This document shows positions 46,945 to 58,668 of a DNA stretch of 64,000 nt, in pieces (position 1 is the first letter of the stretch; each line of letters begins with the position of its first letter). Where the stretch lies: assembly GCA_028274465.1 (NCBI GenBank), contig CM051455.1, forward strand, positions 70,166,985-70,230,984, read 5' to 3'. A program made the position numbers and the translations under genes. The stretch is from Plantago ovata. Lineage: Eukaryota; Streptophyta; Magnoliopsida; Lamiales; Plantaginaceae. A model generated the notes under the pieces. That model was not told where the DNA came from. It worked only from the letters and a program-made list of their open reading frames with translations, and did no database searches.

Positions 46945-47125
46945 TTCGACCGCTATGCATGCGAGGGTAGGCGGCGCCCTCTTATATGTCGGGCCGCATA
47001 TTTATGTATGGGTAGGCGGCACCCACTATATGCTTGACCGCGTTTAGAACTAAAATGGATAGGCGGCATCCATTACGTGTAGACCGTTCATGCATGATGG
47101 GTAGGCGGCGCCCTTATTTGTTTGT
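46945..47125 (+). repeat. four tandem ~46-bp leader repeats
   Basis: Each unit holds a variant of GGGTAGGCGGCGCCC (46965, 47010, 47060 and 47100 approximately) followed by a sequence leading to GACCG. GGG..CCC arms could form small stems. The same set recurs inverted at 62588-62765. Confidence 0.82.
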
Positions 47126-47470
47126 AGATGACTGATAACAACCCTCAAGCTACAAGCCCCAACCAATATAAGTACGGAAATACATTTATATATATATATA
47201 CATATTTCCGAGATGCTTTCCATAGGGTGCTTTAATTTTGAACTTTCATTGCGTTTTCTTGTATTGACGACCTCGTCTTACAAGACTCGCAGTAATCGTC
47301 AAATTAGAGTAAGCCTATGGTTATGACTTACTGCATATTGTATCTAGCTGTAACGACCCGACCAATCCGGCCGGCGTGGTTACTCATGGGCGCTCTCCGG
47401 GGTGATATGCTGGCCCCACAGACCAACACGGGTTCTAATCCGCGCACTTTGTCCTCACTCCTGCGCGCAT

Positions 47471-47540
47471 CGGGAACTTCCCAGTGGGTCACCCATCCTA
47501 GAATTGCTCCAGAGCAAGCACGCTTAACTCTGAAGTTCTT
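47471..47540 (-). other. 5S rRNA-like segment in Cassandra LTR (3')
   Basis: The minus strand contains AGTTAAGCGTGCTTG and CTAGGATGGGTGACCC followed by CTGGGAAGTTCCC, matching the internal pol III promoter half of plant 5S rRNA. This is the diagnostic trait of Cassandra LTRs, not a 5S gene. Confidence 0.9.
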
Positions 47541-47880
47541 CTAGGTGGATTCCCGAAAAGAAAGGTGCACCTTGATGGTATGAGTAGCGTTCTCAACCCT
47601 TTTAAGCTTCTGAAATCTGGGGCGTTACAATCTACCCCCCTTAAAGCCTCGACGTCCTCGTCGAGCGCCTTAAGTGGTGGGGGCGACAAACTGACAATAA
47701 CCTTTACCAACCGTCCACCCGATGCGGGCTTTGGGTTGATCTAGGCTCTGATACCATCTGTAACGACCCGACCAATTTGGTCGGCGTGGTTACTCATGGG
47801 CGCTCTCCGGGGTGATATGCTGGCCCCACAGACCAACACGGGTTCTAATCCGCGCACTTTGTCCTCACTCCTGCGCGCAC

Positions 47881-47950
47881 CGGGAACTTCCCAGTGGGTC
47901 ACCCATCCTAGAATTGCTCCAGAGCAAGCACGCTTAACTCTGAAGTTCTT
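47881..47950 (-). other. 5S rRNA-like segment in Cassandra LTR (5')
   Basis: Second copy of the 5S-like block, in the LTR next to the primer-binding site. Confidence 0.9.
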
Positions 47951-48392
47951 CTAGGTGGATTCCCGAAAAGAAAGGTGCACCTTGATGGTATGAGTAGCGT
48001 TCTCAACCCTTTTAAGCTTCTGAAATCTGGGGCGTTACACTAGCGGCCTCGATAGGTGCAATATGTAGGGCATCGGGTTAAATTAGATTTTACAACCAAG
48101 AGTTGCGTGACGCAATTGGATAGTCTTACTAGTCCTACCGGTCATATTATGCTATGCGACCAGCCCCCGTTGGAGTATGGCATAATATGGATTTGGATCT
48201 TGGCCACTACGGTAACTTGTTGGACATTACCCGTATGTTTGTTGTGGGGGCAAGCATATGTGAAAATAGTGGGAGCTAAACAGCTAAAGGACCTTGTTGT
48301 TTAGTTATGTTGACTGTGTATTTAGAAATGATATTGCAATAGTTGATTTATTATTTTCGTTCTATATTATTTCTCCTTAGGATATTAGATAT

Positions 48393-49205
48393 GACGAGTA
48401 TCTCGCTTCGTGCTGTCTTGGAGAAGCAAATTTTAACCAGACCAAACTTCCTAGATTGGATCAGGAATATATGTTTGGTGCTGAGGTACGAAAGGATTGA
48501 GTACGTCTTGGACGAGGCTAATCCCGTGTGTCCCGAGAATCAGACTGCCAATCAAGTTGCTGATTTGGAATCAAGCCAACAAGGCAAAGTCTGATAAGCA
48601 TCATGAGGATGCTAGATCCGCGAGTGTATTATGCTGGCGGCAATGAGCAATGAGCTGCAGAGGCAACATGAAAGCATGTTGTCGTATGAGATGCTGAAGC
48701 ATCTTGAGTCGGTCTTGGAGACGACAGCTAGAAGTGTTGAATTTGATTTGATCAAAAAGATACACAGATGCAAGCTCAATGAAGGAGGGAACATGTCTGA
48801 ACATGTTCTCAAGATGAGAATAAGATCATGGTGATCTTTGTCCTTCAATCATTGCCGAGTTCGTATTCGCAGTTCATCGTTAACCGCGATGAATGCGAAG
48901 GACGTAACACTGCCCGAACTCCATAATCTGCTGAAGACATATGATCAAACTCTTCCTAAGAAGGAAAAGTCGATCATGTTTGTTAGGCAACCGTCTAACC
49001 CAAACCCGAGAAACAAAGGTGCTAAGGGAAAGGGAAAGTCGGGAGCCAAGGCTAACACTTCGAGTGATAAGCCTAAGCGTCTGAACCAGAAAAGGAAGTT
49101 CAAGAGGAGCGGAACGGTACACACAGATGAATGACTTTTCTGTAAGCAGAAAGGACATTGGAAGAGAGATTGCCCTAAGCTGAGGGCAGATCAAGCTAAG
49201 AAGCC
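48393..49205 (+). pseudogene. copia gag with zinc knuckle, broken
   Basis: It starts MTSISLRAVLEKQILTRPNF. The UBN2-type gag core continues through LVLRYERIEYVLDE, MLKHLESVLETTARSVEFDL and CKLNEGGNMSEHVLKM. Compared with the relative on the minus strand at 61489-62034, this copy has a frame change near 48560-48620, a deletion of about 43 bp at 48815 after VLKM, and a Cys-to-stop (TGA, 49132-49134) just before the knuckle CKQKGHWKRDCP (49141-49176). Gag would form the virus-like particle. Confidence 0.85.
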
Positions 49206-49224
49206 AGCGGCTTCTAGCTCATGT

Positions 49225-52200
49225 ATGTTTGTTATTGAAATGAACATGACTACTTTTGACTCCAATGGTTGGGTATTAGATACAGCTTGTGGCTCACACA
49301 TTTGTAGTAATATGCAGGGGCTAATTGAACACAGGCTAGTCAAGCAAGGTGAAATCGACTTGCATGTTGGGAATGGCAATCCAGTCGAAGCCAAACGCGT
49401 TGGACGCTGCAAGATAGATTTACCATCAGGACAATGTTTAGAACTTGATAACATTTATTTTGTTCCATCCATTGTCAGAAATATTATTTCCATTCCATTG
49501 TTGGACAATTGGAGTTTTTCCTAATACTTGTTAATTTTCATTAAATGACCAGTATTATGGAAAAGCTCGCTTAGTGAATGGTTTATATATTTTGCAAGGT
49601 AGTCTACCTTTATTTCAAATACATAACAAACAACCGTCTTCAAGTAAGAAGAATAATCCATCTTATCTATGGCATTGTAGGCTAGGCCATATCAATGAAA
49701 CACGGATTCAAAGACTAAGGAAGTTGGACTACTTAGAACCATTTGATTTCGAATCATATGGTACATGTGAATCTTGTGTTAAGGGTAAGATGACGAACAA
49801 ACCTTTTGTTGGACAAGGCGTTCGTGCCACTCGCTGCTTAGAGCTCATACATACCGATGTATATGGACCGTTTAAAGTCCATGCGCATGGGGGTTATCCT
49901 TACTTCGTTACCTTTACTGACGATTTCTCAAGGTATGAATATATCTTTCTTATGAAGAATAAATCTGAGACCTTTGGGAAATTCAAGGAGTTTAGGAATG
50001 AGGTCGAGAATGAATTGAACCTAAGGATAGTCACTCTTCGATCAGATCGAGGAGGTGAATACCTTAGTGAAGAATTTATCGACTACTTGAAGGAGAATGG
50101 AATTCAATCGCAATGGACCCCTCCTGGAACACCACAACTAAATGGTGTGTCTGAGAGAATGAATCGAACCCTGTTAGACATGGTGAGATCAATGATTGGA
50201 TTCTCGACTCTTCCAAAATATCTATGGGGATATGCGCTGCAAACTGCAATCTACATTCTGAACCGTGTACCATCTAAATCAGTGGAGAAAACTCCTTATG
50301 AGTTATGGAAAGGAAAGAAGCCCTCACTGGGCTATCTTAGACCTTGGGGCTGTCCTGCGATAGTCAAATTGTTGCTCACTGATAAGTTGGATGCCAAGGG
50401 TGTCAAAGTATATTTCATAGGCTATCATCATCAAACGAGAGGCTATGAATTCTATCATGCTGAAGATCACAAGGTGATAGTATCTAGAAACGTCAAGTTT
50501 TTAGAAGCAAAATACCTCGAAGAAGAGAGGTTAGATGATATGATAGAACTTGAAGAAATTCAAGACTTTGACACGCGCGAACATGAGTTCTCTAAACCTT
50601 CTGGTTTGGACTCAAGTTCAGTGGTAGCTTTCGAACCAGACAAGGGTAATGATATGACACTTGCTAGGCATGTCATAGTCAGTGGGAGTCCTGTGATTAG
50701 ATCAACAGCTTAAACCACACCAATAGAACCTGTTGTCAATCAACATGTGGAACAAGTTGCACAAGAGCAGCCTCCCGCAAGGGAACGGGGTCGCAGCACG
50801 CGACCGGCTGCATCAGTGCCCACTGATAATGTTCGTGTTACACGAAGCCAGAAAAGAAAAGCACCAAAAACGACGACAGAAGCACTAGTCGAGCTCCGTA
50901 GGTCGAAGAGGATCCCAAAAGGACCTCAGAAGCAAAGCCTTATGATAGAAGACATCAGTGAACTTGATGTTGGCTTATCAGATCAGGAAGACCCCGAGAC
51001 CTACAAAGAGGCAATAAATGATATTGATTCAGACAAATGGCAAGAGGCCATGGAATTGGAAATCGACTCCATGTACCTGAACCAAGTTTGGAGCTTGGTA
51101 GACTTGCCCCAAGGGGTTAGACCTATTGGACGCAAATGGGTCTTTAAACGAAAGACAGATGCCGAAGGCAAGGTACAAACGTACAAGGCTAGACTTGTGG
51201 CGAAAGGCTACATGCAAAGGTATGTCATCGATTACGATGAAACCTTTTCACCGGTAGCAAAGTTGAAGTCTATTCGAATTCTACTTGCGATAACTGTCTT
51301 CTATGATTATGAGATCTGGCAGATGGATGTAAAGACTGCCTTCCTCAATGGCAACCTTGAGGAAGAGGTCTATATGGTACAGCCGGAAGGTTTTATTAGT
51401 AAAACCAGGCCAACTGTTGTATGCAAATTACAGAGATCCATCTATGGGCTAAAGCAAGCGTCTAGGAGCTGGAATATCCGCTTTGAGGAAGCTGTCAAAT
51501 CATTTGACTTCGTCAGAAGCGTAGAAGATCCCTGTGTCTACACTAGGCACAGCGACAAGGGAGTCGTTTTCATGATCATTTATGTTGATGACATTTTGAT
51601 CATGGGAAACAATGTCTCTATGCTAGAAGAGACTAAAGTTTGGTTATCAAGTACCTTCTCAATGAAGGACTTGGGTGAAGCGAATTACATCCTAGGGATA
51701 AAGATCTATAGAGATAGATCCAAGAGGATGTTAGGATTGACACAGTCCACCTACATTGACAAAATACTGAAGCGTTCTAAGATGGACGACTCAAAGAGAG
51801 GCTTTCTCCCACCTAGGCATGGGATCGTGCTATCAATTAAGGATAGTCCTAAAACTGATGAAGAAAGAAAGGCAATGAGTCGTGTGCCCTATGCTTCGGC
51901 AGTAGGTTCTATTATGTATGCAATGAATTGCACAAGGCCAGATGTGGCATATGCGCTTAGTGTCACTTGTCGACACCAACAGAATCCAGGAGTACTTCAC
52001 TGGACTGCTGTAAAGAACATTCTTAAGTACCTTCGACGAACTAAGGAAATGTTCTTGGTGTTTGGTGGAGAACCAGAATTGAAGATGTCTGGTTATGTCG
52101 ACGCTGGATTTGAATCAGATCCTGATGACTTTAAGTCACAGACAGGATACATATTCAAATTGAACGGAGGAGCTATCTGTTGGAAGAGTTCTAAGCAAGC

Positions 52201-52567
52201 CACGATTGCTGACTCATCCACAGAAGCCGAGTACATTGATGCATCAGAAGCATCGAAAGAAGCTGTCTGGATTTAAGAGTTCTTGAAGGAATTGAGGGTT
52301 GTTCCTGCTCCTAGTCCAATAACTATTTATTGTGACAACATGAGCGCCGTCGCTCAAGCCAAGGAGCCTAGATCTACAAACAAGAACAAACATGTACTTA
52401 GAAAGTATCACGTTATACGTGAGATTATTGATAGAGGAGAAGTTAGTATAGAACGTGTCTCGACCACGGACAACGTGGCAGATCCTTTCACCAAGGTCTT
52501 ATCAGTGGATGCCCACTTAAGACATTATGTTAATCTAGGCATTAAGCATAAATGTGACTGGCTCTAG
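49225..52567 (+). pseudogene. copia pol: protease, integrase, RT, RNase H
   Basis: The protease region reads WVLDTACGSHIC (DTA in place of DTG, also in the relative at 61090). A ~13-bp deletion near 49520 shifts frame. From 49574 one frame covers integrase ([17 protein letters not shown]; Asp in HTDVYGPF, Asp in SDRGGEY, Glu in NGVSERMNR), RT (MDVKTAFLNGNL, YGLKQASRSWN, IIYVDDILIM) and RNase H (GYVDAGFESD, SSTEAEYI, YCDNMSAVAQA) to 52567, interrupted only by TAA at 50711-50713 in the integrase-RT linker and TAA at 52274-52276. Catalytic residues of integrase and RT are intact. Confidence 0.92.
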
Positions 52568-52570
52568 TCC

Positions 52571-52581
52571 AAGTGGGAGAT
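52571..52581 (+). other. polypurine tract
   Basis: AAGTGGGAGAT directly precedes the 3' LTR. Confidence 0.8.
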
Positions 52582-54699
52582 TGATAGTGTATATGTCCTA
52601 GAGACATTCTTTATTAAGGGCATGCAACCCTTATTAAGGGCATATATGTACTATTACACAGGTCAACGTAATATAATATATGTTTGTTGTTTGACTATTG
52701 AGTATCGCTTTCATATTTATATTACAGCAGGCATACAACATGTCATATCTCTATTCCTGTCTGTATTGATATCAAACATGTCCCCTTGGATAGATGACCG
52801 ATCACACAGATAGTGGGAGCTGTGTGAGTTATCATCTATCCCAAACTCTCCCTAGTCGAGGTTCATCTCGGATGTAGGTGTCTGAATGAACCAACTGAGA
52901 CTAGTATGCGTGGAGGTTATACTTGTTAGAGCAAGTGTGAGTCGATCCCACGGCCACGGAACGGATTGTTGAACAATCAGGAAACGTTCCCATAACTCCG
53001 CATAGTTGTTCGAAGGGTGATTACCGAACAATGGAAGTACCAACCGAAAACTCCCATCGATGTATACTCTACACCGAAGTGTCTATGGGAACCGGAAAGT
53101 TGTCGAAGTGATGTCAGACGTCCTTTGGACTTACAGGACTTTATCATCACATTTGTTGCCCCATATCCTTGGTGGACCGTCGATGTCAGCTCTGAATAAG
53201 CAGTTGACCCAAGACACGATCCAGGATTATGGCTACATACAAATGGGGATGATAAGTGATTCTGTGAAGGATTCATCTCTCATGTGTAGCACAGGAGAGC
53301 ACTGCTCATAGTCGTTCATAGTTGTGATTGGTAAAACCGCTGGCCAGCGTATCAATATTATTATGATAGTCATAATAGATATTGGATTCACCAAGCATCT
53401 CACTGAAGACCCCGTGGATGTATTATTGGGATAGACACTTCATCGATCCTAGATGCATTCGAGTCAGTCAGATGAAGGGACGTTACCATCGCCGCGTTGA
53501 GCGCAACAGACTTCACAACGAAAGGGTTATGCTTTGAGAAACCTCTCAAACGGCCTCATGTATTAATATTGCAAATGGGACCGTCTAGGAATTCCATTTT
53601 GCCTAGTGTAGCACTTGCTTAATACAATGAGGCCCTAAGGGTCACACTATGTGGGGATTCAGCTTATCCGAATATCCTTGAAGATGGAATCGCAATTAAT
53701 TTAGAATTAATAGTGATTGATGAATTATAACTGATTTGGAATTAATTATAATAATTTGTGGCTCAATTAATAATTTGGAATTATTAATTGAATTGGGTGA
53801 TTAATTGTATTTTATGTAAATACAACTAAAGATTATATTTTAGAAATATAATAGATGTTTGATTTGAAAGGATATGTTAATTTAGAATTAATATATTCAC
53901 ATGGTCAAAATCTACTTGGACTTTGAATTGCCTTAGAATTATAAGAGGGTCTCAAAATCGGGACCCACCTGACCCCCCTTGGATGGGCGCGCAGCAATGG
54001 TAGTAGGGGAAGGAGCTCGACTCCTTCCTGTATTAGAAGTCAATGGATAAGTTAGATTTTTCTGATTGAGTTCTAATTTGATTGGGAATGAATCTAGACT
54101 TGAATTGGTTTCCTTGTGCGATAAGAATTAGATTCTTATTCCTTTATGAAGTCTAATTGATTATTGTTTAGGCTTCTATTGACTACTATATATAGTAGAC
54201 TATTAGAGAGCTTTAAACATGGTTGAACACAGTTGATTCAAGATCATTCTTTCTACCAGTTTTCTTAGAGAAAATAAAAGCTCTCCCCTACCTATCCTCT
54301 AGCCGCGCGCACCCACTCCCACCGGAGGAAAATTGCCGCCCCATCTTCTTGGCCACATAAAGAATATCCTAGCATTCTTTCCGATAAGCTGTTCATTCGT
54401 GGATACCAAGGTTGAGGTTCAAAGAGCTGGAAACTAACTTTTATTGTCTAGCAGATATTCAAAGTATTGCAGATATCTTCGACTTCGAACGAAGGAGAAG
54501 ATTCACCGGACTATTACGAAGACTTCATCGATTGGCGTATCGATTCAATACATGTTCTTGCTTTTGGAGTATAGTAAGTCTTCTGATTAATGTGTTTGAT
54601 ATATATACACTATATGCATGATCAATTAACCTGCATGTTAAGAAAATTTTGAAATTCCGCTGCGTACCCTAGGGGTAACTCTGACCATATTTTCTTACA
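52582..54699 (+). repeat. 3' LTR (2,118 bp)
   Basis: TGATAGTGTATATG to TTTTCTTACA, with palindromic TATA CTACTATATATAGTAG at 54183-54198. Its beginning (AACCCTTATTAAGGGCATA, CATACAACATG) matches the solo LTR at 18937 better than its own 5' partner. Confidence 0.93.
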
Positions 54700-57248
54700 A
54701 GACATACCTGTTGAACCGCATAGGATAAATCAGGGCGAGTGAAGGTGAGATACTGAATCGCTCCAGCTAAACTCCGATATAACGTAGGATCAGCAAAAGG
54801 AGTCCCAACAGAGGCACTAACTTTTGGCTTTGTGTCAACGGGAGTAGCTGTCGAGTTACACGAGCTCATGCCAGCTCGTTCAAGAATTTCAGCTGCATAA
54901 CGAGACTGGGAAAGAAATAGGTCAGCCTTATGGAGAGTGACTCGAATGCCAAGAAAGTCATTAAGGAGCCCTAAGTCTTTCATAGCGAATTCCGAATTAA
55001 GCTTAGCCATAATTGAGTGTCGAAGCGCATCTGAACAGGCAGTCAATGTGATATCATCCACATATAGAAGCAAATAAGCAGTATCAGCCCCGCGGTTGTA
55101 GACAAACAACGAAGTATCACACTTACTATTGGAGAAGTCAAGAGTGGCGACGAAGTCAGCAAATCGCTGATAACACGCCCGAGGAGCCTGTTTAAGGCCA
55201 TATAATGACTTCCATGGGTTGATACATATAAACCGTTTCCTGCAAATTGCCATGGAGAAATGCATTGCTAACGTCGAGTTGATGAATAGACCACCGGCGA
55301 GAAAGAGCAATGCTAAGAACAAGACGAATAGTTGCGGGTTTATCTACGGGACTAAACGTCTCACCACAATCAATACCCACGCGCTGAGTTTTACCATCAC
55401 CTACAAGACGGGCTTTATGCCTCTGAAAGGAACCATCAGATTTAATCTTATGCGTAAAAATCCACATGGAACGAATTACATTAACACCCGGGGGACGAGG
55501 GACCAATTCCCACGTCTTATTTTTAATAAGAGCATTATATTCATCAATCATGGCCAGTTTCCAGTTAGGATCACGGAGAGCATCTAAGGGGGTACGGGGA
55601 AGGGGTGATGGTGTAACTGTAGCTGTATGTGCCTCGGAAGGGTTGAAGATAGTGTGAGGTGTAAAAATGCCATGTTGGCTGCGAGTAACGGGATGTTGGG
55701 GCGGATACGTAGTGTACCGCGTAGGCCGGAGTGGAGGACTGGGATGAGGTGGTGAACTGGGCGGTGAAGCAGATGGAAGATCTGCGAAAGGAATAGGCTG
55801 TATGGGCGGAGACGAGACAGGTCCAGCAGAGGAACCAGGTTGGTTAGGTGAAGTATGGGCTGGGGAAGGAGATGGAGCCGCAGGTGAGGATTGGACAGGG
55901 GCGGCAGGAGGCGGGGATCGGGGTGTAGGTGTAGTGGTGTAGCTGGGAGATAACAATGGGAGGAGGTGAGCCGGAAGGCCATCCCCGAGAAAAGCATACT
56001 TGGTTAAGCTTGATGTAACCGATTTGGCCATAGGAAAAGTGGTTTCATCAAAATGGACATGTCTACACGTAATGAGTTTCTGGTTTGATAGATCAACGCA
56101 TTTATAACCGCGATGATCCGCCTGATAGCCCAAAAATACGCAAGGAGTGGAGCGGGGTTGAAGTTTGCGAATGGTGGTGGAGGGGAAAAGAGGGTAACAT
56201 AAGCATCCAAAGGTGCGAAGATGAGTATAGACGGGAAGGCGATTATAGAGAGCTTGGACGGGTGATTTATAGGAGAGGAGTTTACTAGGTAAAACGTTGA
56301 GGAGATATGTGGCCATATGTAAGGCGTGATGCCAAAACGAAGGTAGTAAGGAAGCATGGATGAGTAGGGTGCGGATGATATTATTAATTGACCGAATTTT
56401 GCGTTCGGCTTTGCCATTTTGGGGAGAGGTATGGGGACAAGAAAAACGAAATAACATGCCATTAGACTCACAAAATTGGCGAAAAGCAGTATTATCAAAT
56501 TCGCCACCATTATCACATTGAACGGTCTTAATCTTCCGTTCGAATTGAGTAGATATGAGAGTAAAATTTTTGAAAGATGGAGAAAACTTGGGATTTTTTA
56601 GCAATAGGAAAAATCCACACAAAATTCGTAAAATCATCCAAAAATAAGACATAATATTTATGGCCAGAGGAACTCAAAGTCGGAGAAGCCCAAATATCAC
56701 TATGTATTATATCAAAAGGCATGCATGTGCTAGAATTTGATGGCACAAAATGAAGCTTAACTTGTTCGCCAAGAATACAAGACTGACATGTAGTAAATTT
56801 AGACAACCTATTACAATCAATAAGCCTATTATTCTTAAGAACGGATAAAACTAGATCGCCGGGGTGACCCAAACGATGATGCCAGGTGGAAGAAGCAAGA
56901 CAAGTTGTTGATGGAGCAGGGGGCGAGGGGCTGGGAAGAGTAACTGGATATAAGGGACTCGAGCTCTCACATCGCATTATACGGGTTCCGGTCTGTAAAT
57001 CATGCACAGAAAAGCTAGTGGGATCAAAAACTACGGAAACATGATTATCAGTGGTAAATTTACGAACAGAAACTAAGTTTTTGAGTAGGGCACGCGTATG
57101 TAACACATTTTGGAGGGCTAAGAGGTAGGTTGGAGTGGAAATAGATGCATGTCCATAACCAGAAACATGAATTAACTGACCACTACCAACAGTAACACCA
57201 TGTGTATTTTTGCTCGTATTAAAATAAGACGATAAATTACCTCGGGAA
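54700..57248 (-). pseudogene. Tork-like copia pol: integrase and RT
   Basis: Right to left: end of protease/pre-integrase (SRGNLSSYFNTSKNTHGV, LQNVLHTRALLKNLVSVRKF), integrase (WHHRLGHPG, CQSC; Asp in [16 protein letters not shown], Glu in NGKAERKIR), a Pro/Ser-rich linker, then RT ([56 protein letters not shown]) ending FTRPDLSYAVQQVCL at 54705. About 15 codons are missing after YMYQP (near 55210) and frames change near 55210 and 56530. It is cut by LTR sequence at both sides. The gag is absent. Confidence 0.88.
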
Positions 57249-58668
57249 TGTAAGAAATATGGTCAGAGTTACCCCTAGGGTACGCAGCGGAATTTCATAA
57301 TTTTCTTAACATGCAGGTTAATTGATCATGCATATAATGCATATAATATATCAAAAACATTAATCAGAAGACTTACAATACTCCAATAGAAAGAACAGGT
57401 ATCAAGTCTTCGTAATAGTCCGGTGAATCTTCTCCTTCGTCGAAGTCGAAGATATCTGCAAGACAATAAAAGTTAGTTTCCAGCTCCTTGAACCTCAAAC
57501 TTGGTATCCACGGATGAACAGCTTATCGGAAAGAATGCTAGGATATTCTTTATGTGGCCAAGAAGATGGGGCGGCAATTTTCCTGCGGTATGAGTGGCGC
57601 GCGCGTGGCTTAAAGAGAGGTAGGGAAGAGCTTTTTATTTTCTCTAAGAAAACAGGTAGAAAGAATGATCTTGAATCAACTGTGTTCAACCATGTTAAAA
57701 GCTCTCTAATAGTCTACTATATATAGTAGTCAATAGAAGCCTAAAGAATAATCAATTAGACTTCATAAAGGAATAAAAATCTAATTCTTATCGCACTAGG
57801 AAACCAATTCAAGTCTAGATTCATTCCCAATCAAATTAAAACTCAATTAGGAAAATCTAACTTATCCCTTGACTTCTAATAGAGGAAGGAGTCGAACTCC
57901 TTCCCCTACTACTACTGCTGGTCGCGCGCACAAGGGAGGTCAGGTGGGTCCCGATTTTGAGACCCACTTATAATTCTAAGGCAATTCAAACTCCAAGTAG
58001 ATTTTTCCCATGTGCATATATTAATTCTAAATTAACATATCCTTTCAAATCAAACCTCTATTACATTTCTAAAATATAATCTTTAATTGTATTTACATAA
58101 AATACAATTAAGCAGCCAATTCAATTAATAATTCCAAATCATTAATTGAGCCACAAATTATTATAATTAATTCCAAATCAATTATAATTCATCAATCACA
58201 ATTAATTCTAAATTAATTGTGATTCCATCTTCAAGGATATTCGGATAAGCTGAATCACCACATAGTGTGACCCATAGGGCCTCATTGTACTAAGCAAGTC
58301 TTAGACTAGGCAAAATGGAATTCCTAGATGGTTCCATTTGCAATATTAATACATGAAGACGTTTGAGAGGTTTCTCAAAGCAAACCCTTTCGTTATGAAG
58401 TCTGTTGCGCTCAACGCGGCGATGGTAACGTCCCTTCATCTAACTGACTCGAATGCATCTAGGATCGATGAAGTGTCTATCCCAATAATACATCCACGGG
58501 CGTCTTCAGTGAGTTGCATGGTGAATCCAACATCTATTATGACCATCATAATAATATTGATACGCTGGCCAGCAGTTTTACCAATCACAACTATGAACGA
58601 CTATGAGCAGTGCTCTCCTGTGCTACACATGAGAGATGAATCCTTCACATAATCACTTATCATCCCCA
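57249..58668 (-). repeat. partial copia LTR, left arm of palindrome
   Basis: Inverted LTR from TGTAAGAAATATGG; palindromic TATA at 57714-57729. It ends within the sequence read in plus sense as GGGGATGATAAGTGATT. The 5' third of the LTR is missing. Its outer end abuts Tork coding sequence with no primer-binding site. Confidence 0.88.

Larger units (their letters stand above)
47349..48039 (-). mobile_element. Cassandra-type TRIM retrotransposon, complete
   Basis: Two 281-bp LTRs (47349-47629, 47759-48039), differing at only a few positions, flank a 129-bp internal region. In minus orientation the LTR starts TGTAACGCCCC; the primer-binding site TGGTATCAGAGCC lies at about 47742-47755. A perfect 5-bp duplication CTAGC flanks it (47344-47348, 48040-48044). 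It encodes nothing. It sits in the leader of the 10.9-kb copia element. Confidence 0.95.

Noticed and set aside
47471-47950. 5S rRNA genes
   Set aside because: Only part of the 5S sequence is present, within paired 281-bp LTRs with a primer-binding site, which identifies Cassandra.
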